Below are positions 11,301-26,300 of a DNA stretch of 64,000 nucleotides, in pieces. The notes under the pieces were generated by a model, which worked only from the letters and a program-made list of their open reading frames with translations, had not been told where the DNA came from and ran no database searches. Position numbers and translations under genes: made by a program. Source of the DNA: Mimachlamys varia (taxonomy: Eukaryota; Mollusca; Bivalvia; Pectinida; Pectinidae); assembly GCA_947623455.1 (NCBI GenBank), contig OX392527.1, positions 11,280,001 through 11,344,000 on the forward strand, read 5' to 3'. Every line of letters starts with the position of its first letter. Within the stretch, counting starts at the first letter, position 1.

Positions 11301-14300
11301 TTTGATATCAGATGAGACGTCAGAGAATGTTCAGACTTCCTGTACTTCGTTAAAATTGTTCGATAACATGCACTTTAAAAGCTACAAATAAAACAAAATG
11401 GCCGTCATAACTGCATGATTGGCTAATAAAAAACACCTTGAATATTGTTTGATACAACGACTTGTGATCAAAGCCTGCCGGGAACATCTGTGGCCGAGCG
11501 GCAGACGGGTGTCTCACTGATAAAGCTGTTTGTTTTAAAATGTTCCTCAGATGTAGAATCAATACCGACAAACAAGGATCCAGACTGTGGCGTACCTGTA
11601 TTCGTTGCTGGGTGACGATGATGGTAATTTCCATCGACGGGCATGTTGTACTTAGTTTTTTATTTGCGATCACAGTTAACATGTTGTTCGATTACGTGTA
11701 GATTGATTGTAGGATGTCACCCTGATCGTTCAGGAGCCGTCTGTCATCAATGGGTAGTGATACATGACAGATCCTAACTGATCGGAGATAAAATCACATT
11801 TAAAATCATGGTGGGAAGATTCTTGAATGAATGTGAGAACATTGTTTTCTTTATGACACAAAATTTGGACAAATGTTAACCTCTTCCTTACTGACAGTCT
11901 AACAGATTCTCAAGGGAATCCCTGACGACTTACTCTACTGACAGCGGAACAAAGTCTCAAAGGAACCACTGACGACAAACTGTATTGAAAGTGTAACAGA
12001 TTACCTAAGAAACCACTGACGACTTACTCTACTGACAGTGTAACAGGTTACCTAGGAAACCACTGACGACAAACTCTATTGACAGTGTAACAGGTTACCA
12101 AGGAAACCGCTGACGACTTACTCTACTGACAGTGTAACAGATTACCTAGGAAACAACTGACGACTTACTCTATTGACAATGTAACAGGTTACCAAGGAAA
12201 CCGCTGACGACTTACTCTACTGACAGTGTAACAGGTTACCTAGGAAACCACTGACGACTTACTCTACTGACAGTGTAACAGGTTACCTAGGAAACCACTG
12301 ACGACTTGCTCTACTGACAGTGTAACAGGTTACCTAGGAAACCACTGACGACTTGCTCTACTGACAGTGTAACAGGTTACCTAGGAAACCACTGACGACA
12401 AACTATATTGACAGTGTAACAGGTTACCTAGGAAACCACTGACGACTTGCTCTACTGACAGTGTAACAGGTTACCCAGGAAACCAGTGACGACTTACTCT
12501 ACTGACAGTGTAACAGGTTACCCAGGAAACCAGTGACGACTTACTCTACTGACAGTGTAACAGGTTACCCAGGAAACCAGTGACGACTTACTCTACTGAC
12601 AGTGTAACAGGTTACCAAGGAAACCAGTGACGACTTACTCTACTGACAGTGTAACAGGTTACCCAGGAAACCAGTGACGACTTACTCTACTGACAGTGTA
12701 ACAGGTTACCCAGGAAACCAGTGACGACTTGCTCTACTGACAGTGTAACAGGTTACCCAGGAAACCAGTGACGACTTACTCTACTGACAGTATAACAGGT
12801 TACCAAGGAAACCAGTGACGACTAACTCTACTGACAGTGTAACAGGTTACCCAGGAAACCACTGACGACCTGCTCTACCTACAGTGTAACAGGTTACCCA
12901 GGAAACCACTGACGACTAAATTAACTGACAGTGTAACAGATTACCCAGGAAACCACTGACGGCTTAATCTACTGACAGTGTAACAGGTTACCCAGGAAAC
13001 CAGTGACGACAAACTCTATTGACAGTGTAACAGATTACCCAGGAAACCACTGACAACTAAATCAAATGAGAGTGTAACAGGTTACCCAGGGAATCACTGA
13101 CGACTAAATCTATTGACAGTGTAACTGGTTACCCAGAAACCACTGACGACTAAATCTACTGACAGTGTAATAGGTTACCCAGGAAACCACTGACGACAAA
13201 CTCTATTGACAGTGTAATAGGTTACCCAGGAAAATACTGACGACAAACTCTACTTACAGTGTAACAGATTACCTAAGAAACCACTGACGACATTCTCTAC
13301 CGACAGTGTAACAGGTTATCCAGGAAACCACTGACGACTACCTCTACCGACAGTGTAACAGGTTACCAAGGAAACCGCTTACGACTTACTCTACCGACAG
13401 TGTAACAGGTTATCCAGGAAACCACTGACGACAACCTTTCCCGACAGTGTAACAGGTTACCCAGGAAACCACTGACGACAACCTTTACCGTCAGTGTAAC
13501 AGGCTACCCAGGAAACCAGTGACGACTAACTCTACCGACAGTGTAACAAGTTCTCTAGGGAACCGCTGACAGATATATGTAATCCTATGTGTACCAACCG
13601 TGTCATACAATGCCTGATAATTCTGGCATAATGATATACGCGGTACAGTAATTTGTTTCACTTCACGTTTATAATGAAGTTAATTATTTAACGGTTACCA
13701 TAGTTCCGATCAATTTTAATTTGAAACGTGACACAAAATATTGCGCATTTACCGAGTGTTCAGATGATGTAAGCGACATCATACATATTAATAGGACTCA
13801 CAATTGTGGACTTTCCGTATTCAGTAATCAATAACATACGAACCGCGTGTTTTTTATTAACGTTATGGCACGGAAATGATCAAATATAATCAACAAAGGA
13901 CAACATTCATATCAAGTAAGTCTACTTCGAAAGGACAGTATCAGTGTAATGTAGCGTAAACAAAGGGCAGCATCCCCACAACACAAGGACATTATCAGTG
14001 TAATGTAGTGTCAACAATGGACAACATCCTCACAAGGACATTATCAGTGTAGTGTAGTGTCAACAATGGACAACATCCTCACAAGGACATTATCAGTGTA
14101 ATGTAGTGTCAACAATGGACAACATCCTCACAAGGACATTATCAGTATAATGTGACGTCAACAATGGACAAGATCTTCACAACACAAGGACATTATCAGT
14201 ATAATGTTGTGTCAACAAAGGGCAACATCCGCACAACACAAGAACATTATCAGTTTAATGTAGCGTAAAAAATGGACAACATCCTCAAAACACAAGGGCA

Positions 14301-17300
14301 GTATCAGTATAATGTGGCGTCATTAATGGACAACATCCTCACAACACAAGGACAGTATCAGTATAATGTGGCGTCATTAATGAACAACATCCTTACAACA
14401 CAAGGACAGTATCAGTATAATGGAACGTCAACAATGGACAACATCCCCACAACACAAGGACAGTATCAGTATAATGTAGTGTCATTAATGGACAACATCC
14501 TCACAACACAAGGACAGTATCAATATAATGGAACGTCAACAATGGACAACATCCCCACAACACAAGGACAATATCAGTATAATGTGGCGTCATTAATGGA
14601 CAACATCCTCACAACACAAGGACAGTATCAGTATAATGGAACGTCAACAATGGACAACATCCCCACAACACAAGGACAATATCAGTATAATGTGGCGTCA
14701 TTAATGGACAACATCCTCACAACACAAGGACAGTATCAATATAATGGAACGTCAATCATGGACAACATCCTCACAACACAAGGACAGTTTCAGTATAATG
14801 TGGCGTCAACAAAGGGCAACATCCCGAAAACACAAAGACATTATCAGTATAATGTAGTGTCAACAATGTACAACATCCTCACAACACAAGGACAGTATCA
14901 GTATAATGTGGCGTCAACAATGGACAACATCCCCGACAACACAAGGACATTATCAGAATAATGGAACGTCAACAATGGACAACATCCTCACAACACAAGG
15001 ACAGTATCAGTATAATGTGGCATCAACAAAGGACAACATCCTCACAACACAAGGACAGTATCAGTATAATGTGGCGTCAACAAAGGGCAACTTCCCCCCA
15101 AAACAAGGACATTATCGGTATAATGTGGCATCAACAAAGGACAACATCCTCACAACACAAGGACAATATCAGTATAATGTGGCGTCATTAATGGACAACA
15201 TCCTCACAACACAAGGACAGTGTCAGTATAATGGAACGTCAACAATGGACAGCATCCTCACAGCACAAAGATACTACCAGTATAATGTAATGGCAACATG
15301 GACAACATCCCCACAAAACAAGGACAGTATCAGAATAATGGAACGTCAACAATGTACAGCATCCTCACAGCACAAGGACATTATCAGTATGATGTGGCGT
15401 CAACAAAGGGCAACATCCCGACAACACAAGGACAGTATCAGAATAATGGAACGTCAACAATGGACAACATCCTCACAACACAAGGACAGTATCAATATAA
15501 TGGAACGTCAATCATGGACAACATCCTCACAACACAAGGACAGTTTTAGTATAATGTGGCGTCAACAAAGGGCAACATCCCGACAACACAAGGACAGTAT
15601 CAGAATAATGGAACGTCAACAATGGACAACATCCTCACAACACAAGGACAGTATCAATATAATGGAACGTCAATCATGGACAACATCCTCACAACACAAG
15701 GACAGTTTTAGTATAATGTGGCGTCAACAAAGGACAACATCCTCACAACACAAGGACAGTATCAGTATAATGTAGTGTCAACAATGTACAACATCCCAAC
15801 AACACAAGGACATTATCAGTATAATGTAATGTCAACAATGTACAACATCCTCACAACACAAGGACAGTATCAGTATAATGTGGCGTCAACAAAGGGCAAC
15901 ATCCCGACAACACAAGGACATTATCAGTATAATGTGGCGTCAACAAAGGACAACATCCTCACAACACAAGGACAGTATCAGTATAATGTAGAATCAATAA
16001 TGGACAACATCCCGACAACACAAGGACAGTGTCAGTATAATGGAACGTAAACAATGGACAACATCCTCATAACACAAGGAAATTATCAGTATAATGTAGT
16101 GTCAACAATGTACAACATCCCCACAACACAAAGATACTACCAGTATAATGTAATGTCAACAATGGACAACATCCCCACAACATAAAGATACTACCAGTAT
16201 AATGTAATGTCAACAATGGACAACATCCCCACAACACAAAGCTACTACCAGTATAATGTAGCGTCAACAAAGGGTAACTTCCCCCCAAAACAAGGACAGT
16301 ACCAGTATATGTGGCGTCAACAATGGACAACATCCCAACAACACAAAGACATTATCAGTATAATGTAGTGTCAACAATGGACAACATTCCCACAACACAA
16401 AGATACTACAAGTATAATGTAATGTCAACAATGGACAACATCCTCACAACACAAGGACATTATCAGTATAATGTGGCGTCAACAATAGAAAAGATCTTCA
16501 CAACACAAGGACATTATCAGTATAATGTTGTGTCAACAAAGGGCAACATCCCCACAACACAAGAACATAATCAGTTTAATGTAGCGTCAAAAATGGACAA
16601 CATCCTCACAACACAAGGACAACATAAGTATAATATTGCGTCAACAAAGGGCAACATCCCGACAACACAAAGACATTATCAGTATAATGTGGCGATAACA
16701 ATGGACAACATCCTCACAACACAAGGACAGTACCAGTATAATGTGGCGTCAACAATAGAAAAGATCTTCACAACACAAGGACAGTATCAGTATAATGTGT
16801 CGTCAACAAAGGGCAAAATCCTCATAAAAGAAGGACAGTATCAGTATAATGGAACGTCAACAATGAATAAACTCCCCCCAACACAAGGACAGTATCAGTG
16901 TAATGTAGCGTCAACAATGGACAATATCCTTACAACACAAAGACAGTATCAGTATAATGTGTCGTCAACAAAGGGCAAAATCCTCATAAAAGAAGGACAG
17001 TATCAGTATAATGGAACGTCAACAATGGATAACATCCCTACAACACAAGGACATTATCAGTATAATGTGGCGTCAACAATGGAGAACATCCCCACAACAC
17101 AAAGACATTATAAGTATAATGTGGCGTCAACAAAGGGCAACATCCCCACAACACAAGAACATTATCAGCATAACGTAATGTCAACAATGTACAACATCCT
17201 CACAACACAAGGACATTATCAATATAATGTAGCGTCATCAAAGGACAACATCCCCACAACACAAAGACATTATCAGTATAATGTAGTGTCAACAATGGAC

Positions 17301-20300
17301 AACATCCCCACAACACAAAGATACTACCGGTATAATGTAATGTCAACAATGGACAACATCCTCACAACACAAATATACTACCAGTATAATGTAGCGTCAA
17401 CAAAGGGCAACTTCCCCCCAAAACAAGGACAGTACCAGTATATGTGGCGTCAACAATGGACAACATCCCCACAACACAAAGACATTATCAGTATAATGTA
17501 GTGTCAACAATGTACAACATCCCCACAACACAAAGATACTACAAGTATAATGTAATGTCAACAATGGACAACATCCTCACAACACAAGGACATTATCAGT
17601 ATAATGTGGCGTCAACAATAGAAAAGATCTTCACAACACAAGGACATTATCAGTATAATGTTGTGTCAACAAAGGGCAACATCCCCACAACACAAGAACA
17701 TAATCAGTTTAATGTAGCGTCAAAAATGGACAACATCCTCACAACACAAGGACAACATAAGTATAATGGGGCGTCAACAATGGACAATATCCTCACAACA
17801 CAAGGACATTACCAGTATAATATTGCGTCAACAAAGGGCAATATCCCCACAACACAAGAACATTATCAGCATAACGTAATGTCAACAATGTACAACATCC
17901 TCACAACACAAGGACATTATCAATATAATGTAGCGTCATCAAAGGACAACATCCCCACAACACAAAGACATTATCAGTATAATGTAGTGTCAACAATGGA
18001 CAACATCCCCACAACACAAAGATACTACCGGTATAATGTAATGTCAACAATGGACAACATCCTCACAACACAAATATACTACCAGTATAATGTAGCGTCA
18101 ACAAAGGGCAACTTCCCCCCAAAACAAGGACAGTACCAGTATATGTGGCGTCAACAAAGGACAACATCCCCACTACACAAAGACATTATCAGTATAATGT
18201 AGTGTCAACAATGTACAACATCCCCACAACACAAAGATACTACTAGTATAATGTAATGTCAACAATGGACAACATCCTCACAACACAAGGACATTATCAG
18301 TATAATGTGGCGTCAACAATAGAAAAGATCTTCACAACACAAGGACATTATCAGTATAATGTTGTGTCAACAAAGGGCAACATCCCCACAACACAAGAAC
18401 ATAATCAGTTTAATGTAGCGTCAAAAATGGACAACATCCTCACAACACAAGGACAACATAAGTATAATGGGGCGTCAACAATGGACAATATCCCCACAAC
18501 ACAAGGACATTACCAGTATAATATTGCGTCAACAAAGGGCAATATCCCCACAACACAGGACAGTATCAATATAATGGAACGCCAATCATGGACAACATCC
18601 CCACAACACAAAGACATTATCAGTATAATGTAGTGTCAACAATGTACAACATCCCCACAACACAAAGATACTACCAGTATAATGTAATGTCAACAATGGA
18701 CAACATCCTCACAACACAAGGACATTATCAGTATAATGTGGCGTCAACAATAGAAAAGATCTTCACAACACAAGGACATTATCAGTATAATGTGGCGTCA
18801 ACAAAGGGCAACATCCCGACAACACAAGGACAGTATCAGTATAATGTGGCGTCAACAAAGGGCAAAATCCTCATAAAACAAGGACAGTATCAGTATAATG
18901 TAACGTCAACAATGGACAACATCCTCACCACACAAGGACAGTATCAGTGTAATGTAACGTCAACAATGGACAACATCCTCACAACACAAGGACATTATCA
19001 GTATAATGTAGTGTCAACAATCGACAACATCCCAACAACACAAAGACATTATCAGTATAATGTAATGTCAACAATGTACAACATCCTCACAACACAAGGA
19101 CAGTATCAGTATAATGTGGCGTCAACAAAGGGCAACATCCCGACAACACAAGGACATTATCAGTATAATGTGGCGTCAACAAAGGACAACATCCTCACAA
19201 CACAAGGACAGTATCAGTATAATGTAGTGTCAATAATGGACAACATCCCGACAACACAAGGACAGTGTCAGTATAATGGAACGTAAACAATGGACGACAT
19301 CCTCATAACACAAGGAAATTATCAGTATAATGAAGTGTCAACAATGTACAACATCCCCACAACATAAAGATACTATCAGTATAATGTAGCGTCAACAATG
19401 GACAACATCCCCCCAAAACAAGGACAGTACCAGTATATGTGGCGTCAACAATGGACAACATCCCAACAACACAAAGACATTATCAGTATAATGTAGTGTC
19501 AACAATGGACAACATTCCCACAACACAAAGATACTACAAGTATAATGTGGCGTCAACAATAGAAAAGATCTTCACAACACAAGGACAGTATCAGTATAAT
19601 GTGTCGTCAACAAAGGGCAAAATCCTCATAAAAGAAGGACAGTATCAGTATAATGGAACGTGAACAATGAATAACATCCCCCCAACACAAGGACAGTATC
19701 AGTGTAATGTAGCGTCAACAATGGACAATATCCTCACAACACAAGGACAGTATCAGTATAATGTGTCGTCAACAAAGGGCAAAATCCTCATAAAAGAAGG
19801 ACAGTATCAGTATAATGGAACGTCAACAATGGATAACATCCCCCCAACACAAGGACATTATCAGTATAATGTGGCGTCAACAATGGAGAACATCCCCACA
19901 ACACAAAGACATAATAAGTATAATGTGGCGTCAACAAAGGGCAACATCCCCACAACACAAGAACATTATCAGCATAACGTAATGTCAACAATGTACAACA
20001 TCCTCACAACACAAGGACATTATCAATATAATGTAGCGTCATCAAAGGACAACATCCCCACAACACAAAGACATTATCAGTATAATGTAGTGTCAACAAT
20101 GGACAACATCCCCACAACACAAAAATACTACCAGTATAATGTAATGTCAACAATGGACAACATCCTCACAACACAAATATACTACCAGTATAATGTAGCG
20201 TCAACAAAGGGCAACTTCCCCCCAAAACAAGGACAGTACCAGTATATGTGGCGTCAACAATGGACAACATCCCCACAACACAAAGACATTATCAGTATAA

Positions 20301-23300
20301 TGTAGTGTCAACAATGTACAACATCCCCACAACACAAAGATACTACTAGTATAATGTAATGTCAACAATGGACAACATCCTCACAACACAAGGACATTAT
20401 CAGTATAATGTGGCGTCAACAATAGAAAAGATCTTCACAACACAAGGACATTATCAGTATAATGTTGTGTCAACAAAGGGCAACATCCCCACAACACTAG
20501 AACATAATCAGTTTAATGTAGCGTCAAAAATGGACAACATCCTCACAACACAAGGACAACATAAGTATAATGGGGCGTCAACAATGGACAATATCCCCAC
20601 AACACAAGGACATTACCAGTATAATATTGCGTCAACAAAGGGCAATATCCCCACAACACAGGACAGTATCAATATAATGGAACGCCAATCATGGACAACA
20701 TCCCCACAACACAAAGACATTATCAGTATAATGTAGTGTCAACAATGTACAACATCCCCACAATACAAAGATACTACCAGTATAATGTAATGTCAACAAT
20801 GGACAACATCCTCACAACACAAGGACATTATCAGTATAATGTGGCGTCAACAAAGGGCAACATCCCGACAACACAAGGACAGTATCAGTATAATGTAACG
20901 TCAACAATGGACAACATCCTCACAACACAAGGACATTATCAGTATAATGTAGTGTCAACAATCGACAACATCCCAACAACACAAAGACATTATCAGTATA
21001 ATGTAATGTCAACAATGTACAACATCCTCACAACACAAGGACAGTATCAGTATAATGTGGCGTCAACAAAGGGCAACATCCCGACAACACAAGGACATTA
21101 TCAGTATAATGTGGCGTCAACAAAGGACAACATCCTCACAACACAAGGACAGTATCAGTATAATGTAGTGTCAATAATGGACAACATCCCGACAACACAA
21201 GGACAGTGTCAGTATAATGGAACGTAAACAATGGACGACATCCTCATAACACAAGGAAATTATCAGTATAATGAAGTGTCAACAATGTACAACATCCCCA
21301 CAACATAAAGATACTATCAGTATAATGTAGCGTCAACAATGGACAACATCCCCCCAAAACAAGGACAGTACCAGTATATGTGGCGTCAACAATGGACAAC
21401 ATCCCAACAACACAAAGACATTATCAGTATAATGTAGTGTCAACAATGGACAACATTCCCACAACACAAAGATACTACAAGTATAATGTGGCGTCAACAA
21501 TAGAAAAGATCTTCACAACACAAGGACAGTATCAGTATAATGTGTCGTCAACAAAGGGCAAAATACTCATAAAAGAAGGACAGTATCAGTATAATGGAAC
21601 GTGAACAATGAATAACATCCCCCCAACACAAGGACAGTATCAGTGTAATGTAGCGTCAACAATGGACAATATCCTCACAACACAAGGACAGTATCAGTAT
21701 AATGTGTCGTCAACAAAGGGCAACATCCCGACAACACAAGGACAGTATCAGTATAATGTGTCGTCAACAATGGACAACATCCCGACAACACAAGGACAGT
21801 ATCAGTATAATGTGTCGTCAACAAAGGGCAAAATCCTCATAAAAGAAGGACAGTATCAGTATAATGGAACGTCAACAATGGATAACATCCCCCCAACACA
21901 AGGACATTATCAGTATAATGTGGCGTCAACAATGGAGAACATCCCCACAACACAAAGACATAATAAGTATAATGTGGCGTCAACAAAGGGCAACATCCCC
22001 ACAACACAAGAACATTATCAGCATAACGTAATGTCAACAATGTACAACATCCTCACAACACAAGGACATTATCAATATAATGTAGCGTCATCAAAGGACA
22101 ACATCCCCACAACACAAAGACATTATCAGTATAATGTAGTGTCAACAATGGACAACATCCCCACAACACAAAGATACTACCAGTATAATGTAATGTCAAC
22201 AATGGACAACATCCTCACAACACAAATATACTACCAGTATAATGTAGCGTCAACAAAGGGCAACTTCCCCCCAAAACAAGGACAGTACCAGTATATGTGG
22301 CGTCAACAATGGACAACATCCCCACAACACAAAGACATTATCAGTATAATGTAGTGTCAACAATGTACAACATCCCCACAACACAAAGATACTACTAGTA
22401 TAATGTAATGTCAACAATGGACAACATCCTCACAACACAAGGACATTATCAGTATAATGTGGCGTCAACAATAGAAAAGATCTTCACAACACAAGGACAT
22501 TATCAGTATAATGTGGCGTCAACAAAGGGCAACATCCCGACAACACAAGGACATTATCAGTATAATGTAGCGTCAACAATGGACAACATCCTCACAACAC
22601 AAGGACATTATCAGTATAATGTAGTGTCAACAATCGACAACATCCGAACAACACAAAGACATTATCAGTATAATGTAATGTCAACAATGTACAACATCCT
22701 CACAACACAAGGACAGTATCAGTATAATTCGGCGTCAACAAAGGGCAACATCCCGACAACACAAGGACATTATCAGTATAATGTGGCGTCAACAAAGGGC
22801 AAAATCCTCATAAAACAAGGACATTATCAGTAAAATGGAACGTCAACAATGGACAACATCCCCACAACACAAGGACATTATCAGTATAATGGAACGTCAA
22901 CAATGGACAACATCCCCACAACACAAGAACATTATCAGCATAACGTAATGTCAACAATGTACAACATCCTCACAACACAAGGACAGTATCAGTATAATGT
23001 AGCGTCAACAAAGGGCAACATCACGACAACACAAGGACATTATCAGTATAACGTAGTGTCAACAATGTACAACATCCTCACAACACAAGGACAGTTTCAG
23101 GATAATGTGGCGTCAACAAAGGGCAAAATCCTCATAAAAGAAGGACAGTATCAGTAAAATGGAAAGTCAACAATGGACAACATCCCCCCAACACAAGGAC
23201 AGTATCAGTGTAATGTAGCGTCAACAATGGACAACATCCTCACAACACAAGGACATTATCAGTACAATGTAGTGTCATCAATCGACAACATCCCCACAAC

Positions 23301-26300
23301 ACAAAGACATTCTCAGTATAACGTAGTGTCAACAATAGAAAAGATCTTCACAACACAAGGACATTATCAGTATAATGTTGTGTCAACAAAGGGCAACATC
23401 CCCACAACACAAGAACATAATAAGTATAATGTAGCGTCAAAAATGGACAACATCCTCACAACACAAGGACAACATAAGTGTAATGGGGCGTCAACAATGG
23501 ACAATATCCCCACAACACAAGGACATTACAAGTATAATATTGCGTCAACAAAGGGCAATATCCCCACAACACAGGACAGTATCAATATAATGGAACGCCA
23601 ATCATGGACAACATCCCCACAACACAAAGACATTATCAGTATAATGTAGTGTCAACAATGTACAACATCCCCACAACACAAAGATACTACCAGTATAATG
23701 TAATGTCAACAATGGACAACATCCTCACAACACAAGGACATTATCAGTATAATGTGGCGTCAACAATAGAAAAGATCTTCACAACATAAGGACATTATCA
23801 GTATAGTGTGGCGTCAACAAAGGGCAACATCCCGACAACACAAGGACAGTATCAGTATAATGTAGCGTCAACAAAGGGCAAAATCCTCATAAAACAAGGA
23901 CAGTATCAGTAAAATGTAACGTCAACAATGGACAACATCCTCACAACACAAGGACATTATCAGTATAATGTAGTGTCAACAATCGACAACATCCCAACAA
24001 CACAAAGACATTATCAGTATAATGTAATGTCAACAATGTACAACAACCTCACAACACAAGGACAGTATCAGTATAATGTGGCGTCAACAAAGGGCAACAT
24101 CCCGACAACACAAGGACATTATCAGTATAATGTGGCGTCAACAAAGGGCAAAATCCTCGTAAAACAAGGACAATATCAGTATAATGTAGTGTCAACAATG
24201 GACAACATCCCCACAACACAAGGACAATATCAGTATAATGTAGCGTCAACAAAGGGCAACATCACGACAACACAAGGACATTATCAGTATAACGTAGTGT
24301 CAACAATCGACAACATCCCAACAACACAAAGACATTATCAGTATAATGTAATGTCAACAATGTACAACATCCTCACAACACAAGGACAGTATCAGTATAA
24401 TTCGGCGTCAACAAAGGGCAACATCCCGACAACACAAGGACATTATCAGTATAATGTGGCGTCAACAAAGGGCAAAATCCTCGTAAAACAAGGACAATAT
24501 CAGTATAATGTAGTGTCAACAATGGACAACATCCCCAAAACACAAGGACAATATCAGTATAATGTAGCGTCAACAAAGGGCAACATCACGACAACACAAG
24601 GACATTATCAGTATAACGTAGTGTCAACAATCGACAACATCCCAACAACACAAAGACATTATCAGTATAATGTAATGTCAACAATGTACAACATCCTCAC
24701 AACACAAGGACAGTATCAGTATAATTCGGCGTCAACAAAGGGCAACATCCCGACAACACAAGGACATTATCAGTATAACGTAGTGTCAACAAAGGACAAC
24801 ATCCCCACAACACAAAGACATTCTCAGTATAACGTAGTGTCAACAATGTACAACATCCTCACAACACAAGGACAGTTTCAGGATAATGTGGCGTCAACAA
24901 AGGGCAAAATCCTCATAAAAGAAGGACAGTATCAGTAAAATGGAAAGTCAACAATGGACAACATCCCCCCAACACAAGGACAGTATCAGTGTAATGTAGC
25001 GTCAACAATGGACAACATCTTCATAACACAAGGACATTATCAGTATAATGTTGTGTCAACAAAGGGCAACATCCCCACAACACAAGAACATAATCAGTTT
25101 AATGTAGCGTCAAAAATGGACAACATCCTCACAACACAAGGACAACATAAGTGTAATGGGGCGTCAACAATGGACAATATCCCCACAACACAAGGACATT
25201 ACAAGTATAATATTGCGTCAACAAAGGGCAATATCCCCACAATACAGGACAGTATCAATATAATGGAACGCCAATCATGGACAACATCCCCACAACACAA
25301 AGACATTATCAGTATAATGTAGTGTCAACAATGTACAACATCCCCACAACACAAAGATACTACCAGTATAATGTAATGTCAACAATGGACAACATCCTCA
25401 CAACACAAGGACATTATCAGTATAATGTGGCGTCAACAATAGAAAAGATCTTCACAACACAAGGACATTATCAGTATAATGTGGCGCCAACAAAGGGCAA
25501 CATCCCGACAACACAAGGACAGTATCAGTATAATGTGGCGTCAACAAAGGGCAAACTCCTCATAAAACAAGGACAGTATCAGTAAAATGGAACGTCAACA
25601 GTGGACAACATCCCCACAACACAAGGACAGTATCAGTGTAATGTAACGTCAACAATGGACAACATCCTCACAACACAAGGACATTATCAGTATAATGTAG
25701 TGTCAACAATCGACAACATCCCAACAACACAAAGACATTATCAGTATAATGTAATGTCAACAATGTACAACATCCTCACAACACAAGGACAGTATCAGTA
25801 TAATGTGGCGTCAACAAAGGGCAAAATCCTGGTAAAACAAGGACAATATCAGTATAATGTAGTGTCAACAATGGACAACATCCCCACAACACAAGGACAA
25901 TATCAGTATAATGTAGCGTCAACAAAGGGCAACATCACGACAACACAAGGACATTATCAGTATAACGTAGTGTCAACAAAGACAACATCCCCACAACACA
26001 AAGACATTCTCAGTATAACGTAGTGTCAACAATGTACAACATCCTCACAACACAAAGATACTACCAGTATAATGTAATGTCAACAATGTACAACATCCTC
26101 ACAACACAAGGACAGTTTCAGGATAATGTGGCGTCAACAAAGGGCAAAATCCTCATAAAAGAAGGACAGTATCAGTGTAATGTAGCGTCAACAATGGACA
26201 ACATCCTCACAACACAAGGACATTATCAGTATAATGTAGTGTCTACAATCGACAACATCCCCACAACACAAAGACATTCTCAGTATAATGGAAAGTCAAC

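Noticed and set aside
11488..11560. tRNA gene suggested by TGGCCGAGCGG
   Set aside because: No B-box at proper spacing, and no cloverleaf could be drawn; at best a SINE remnant.
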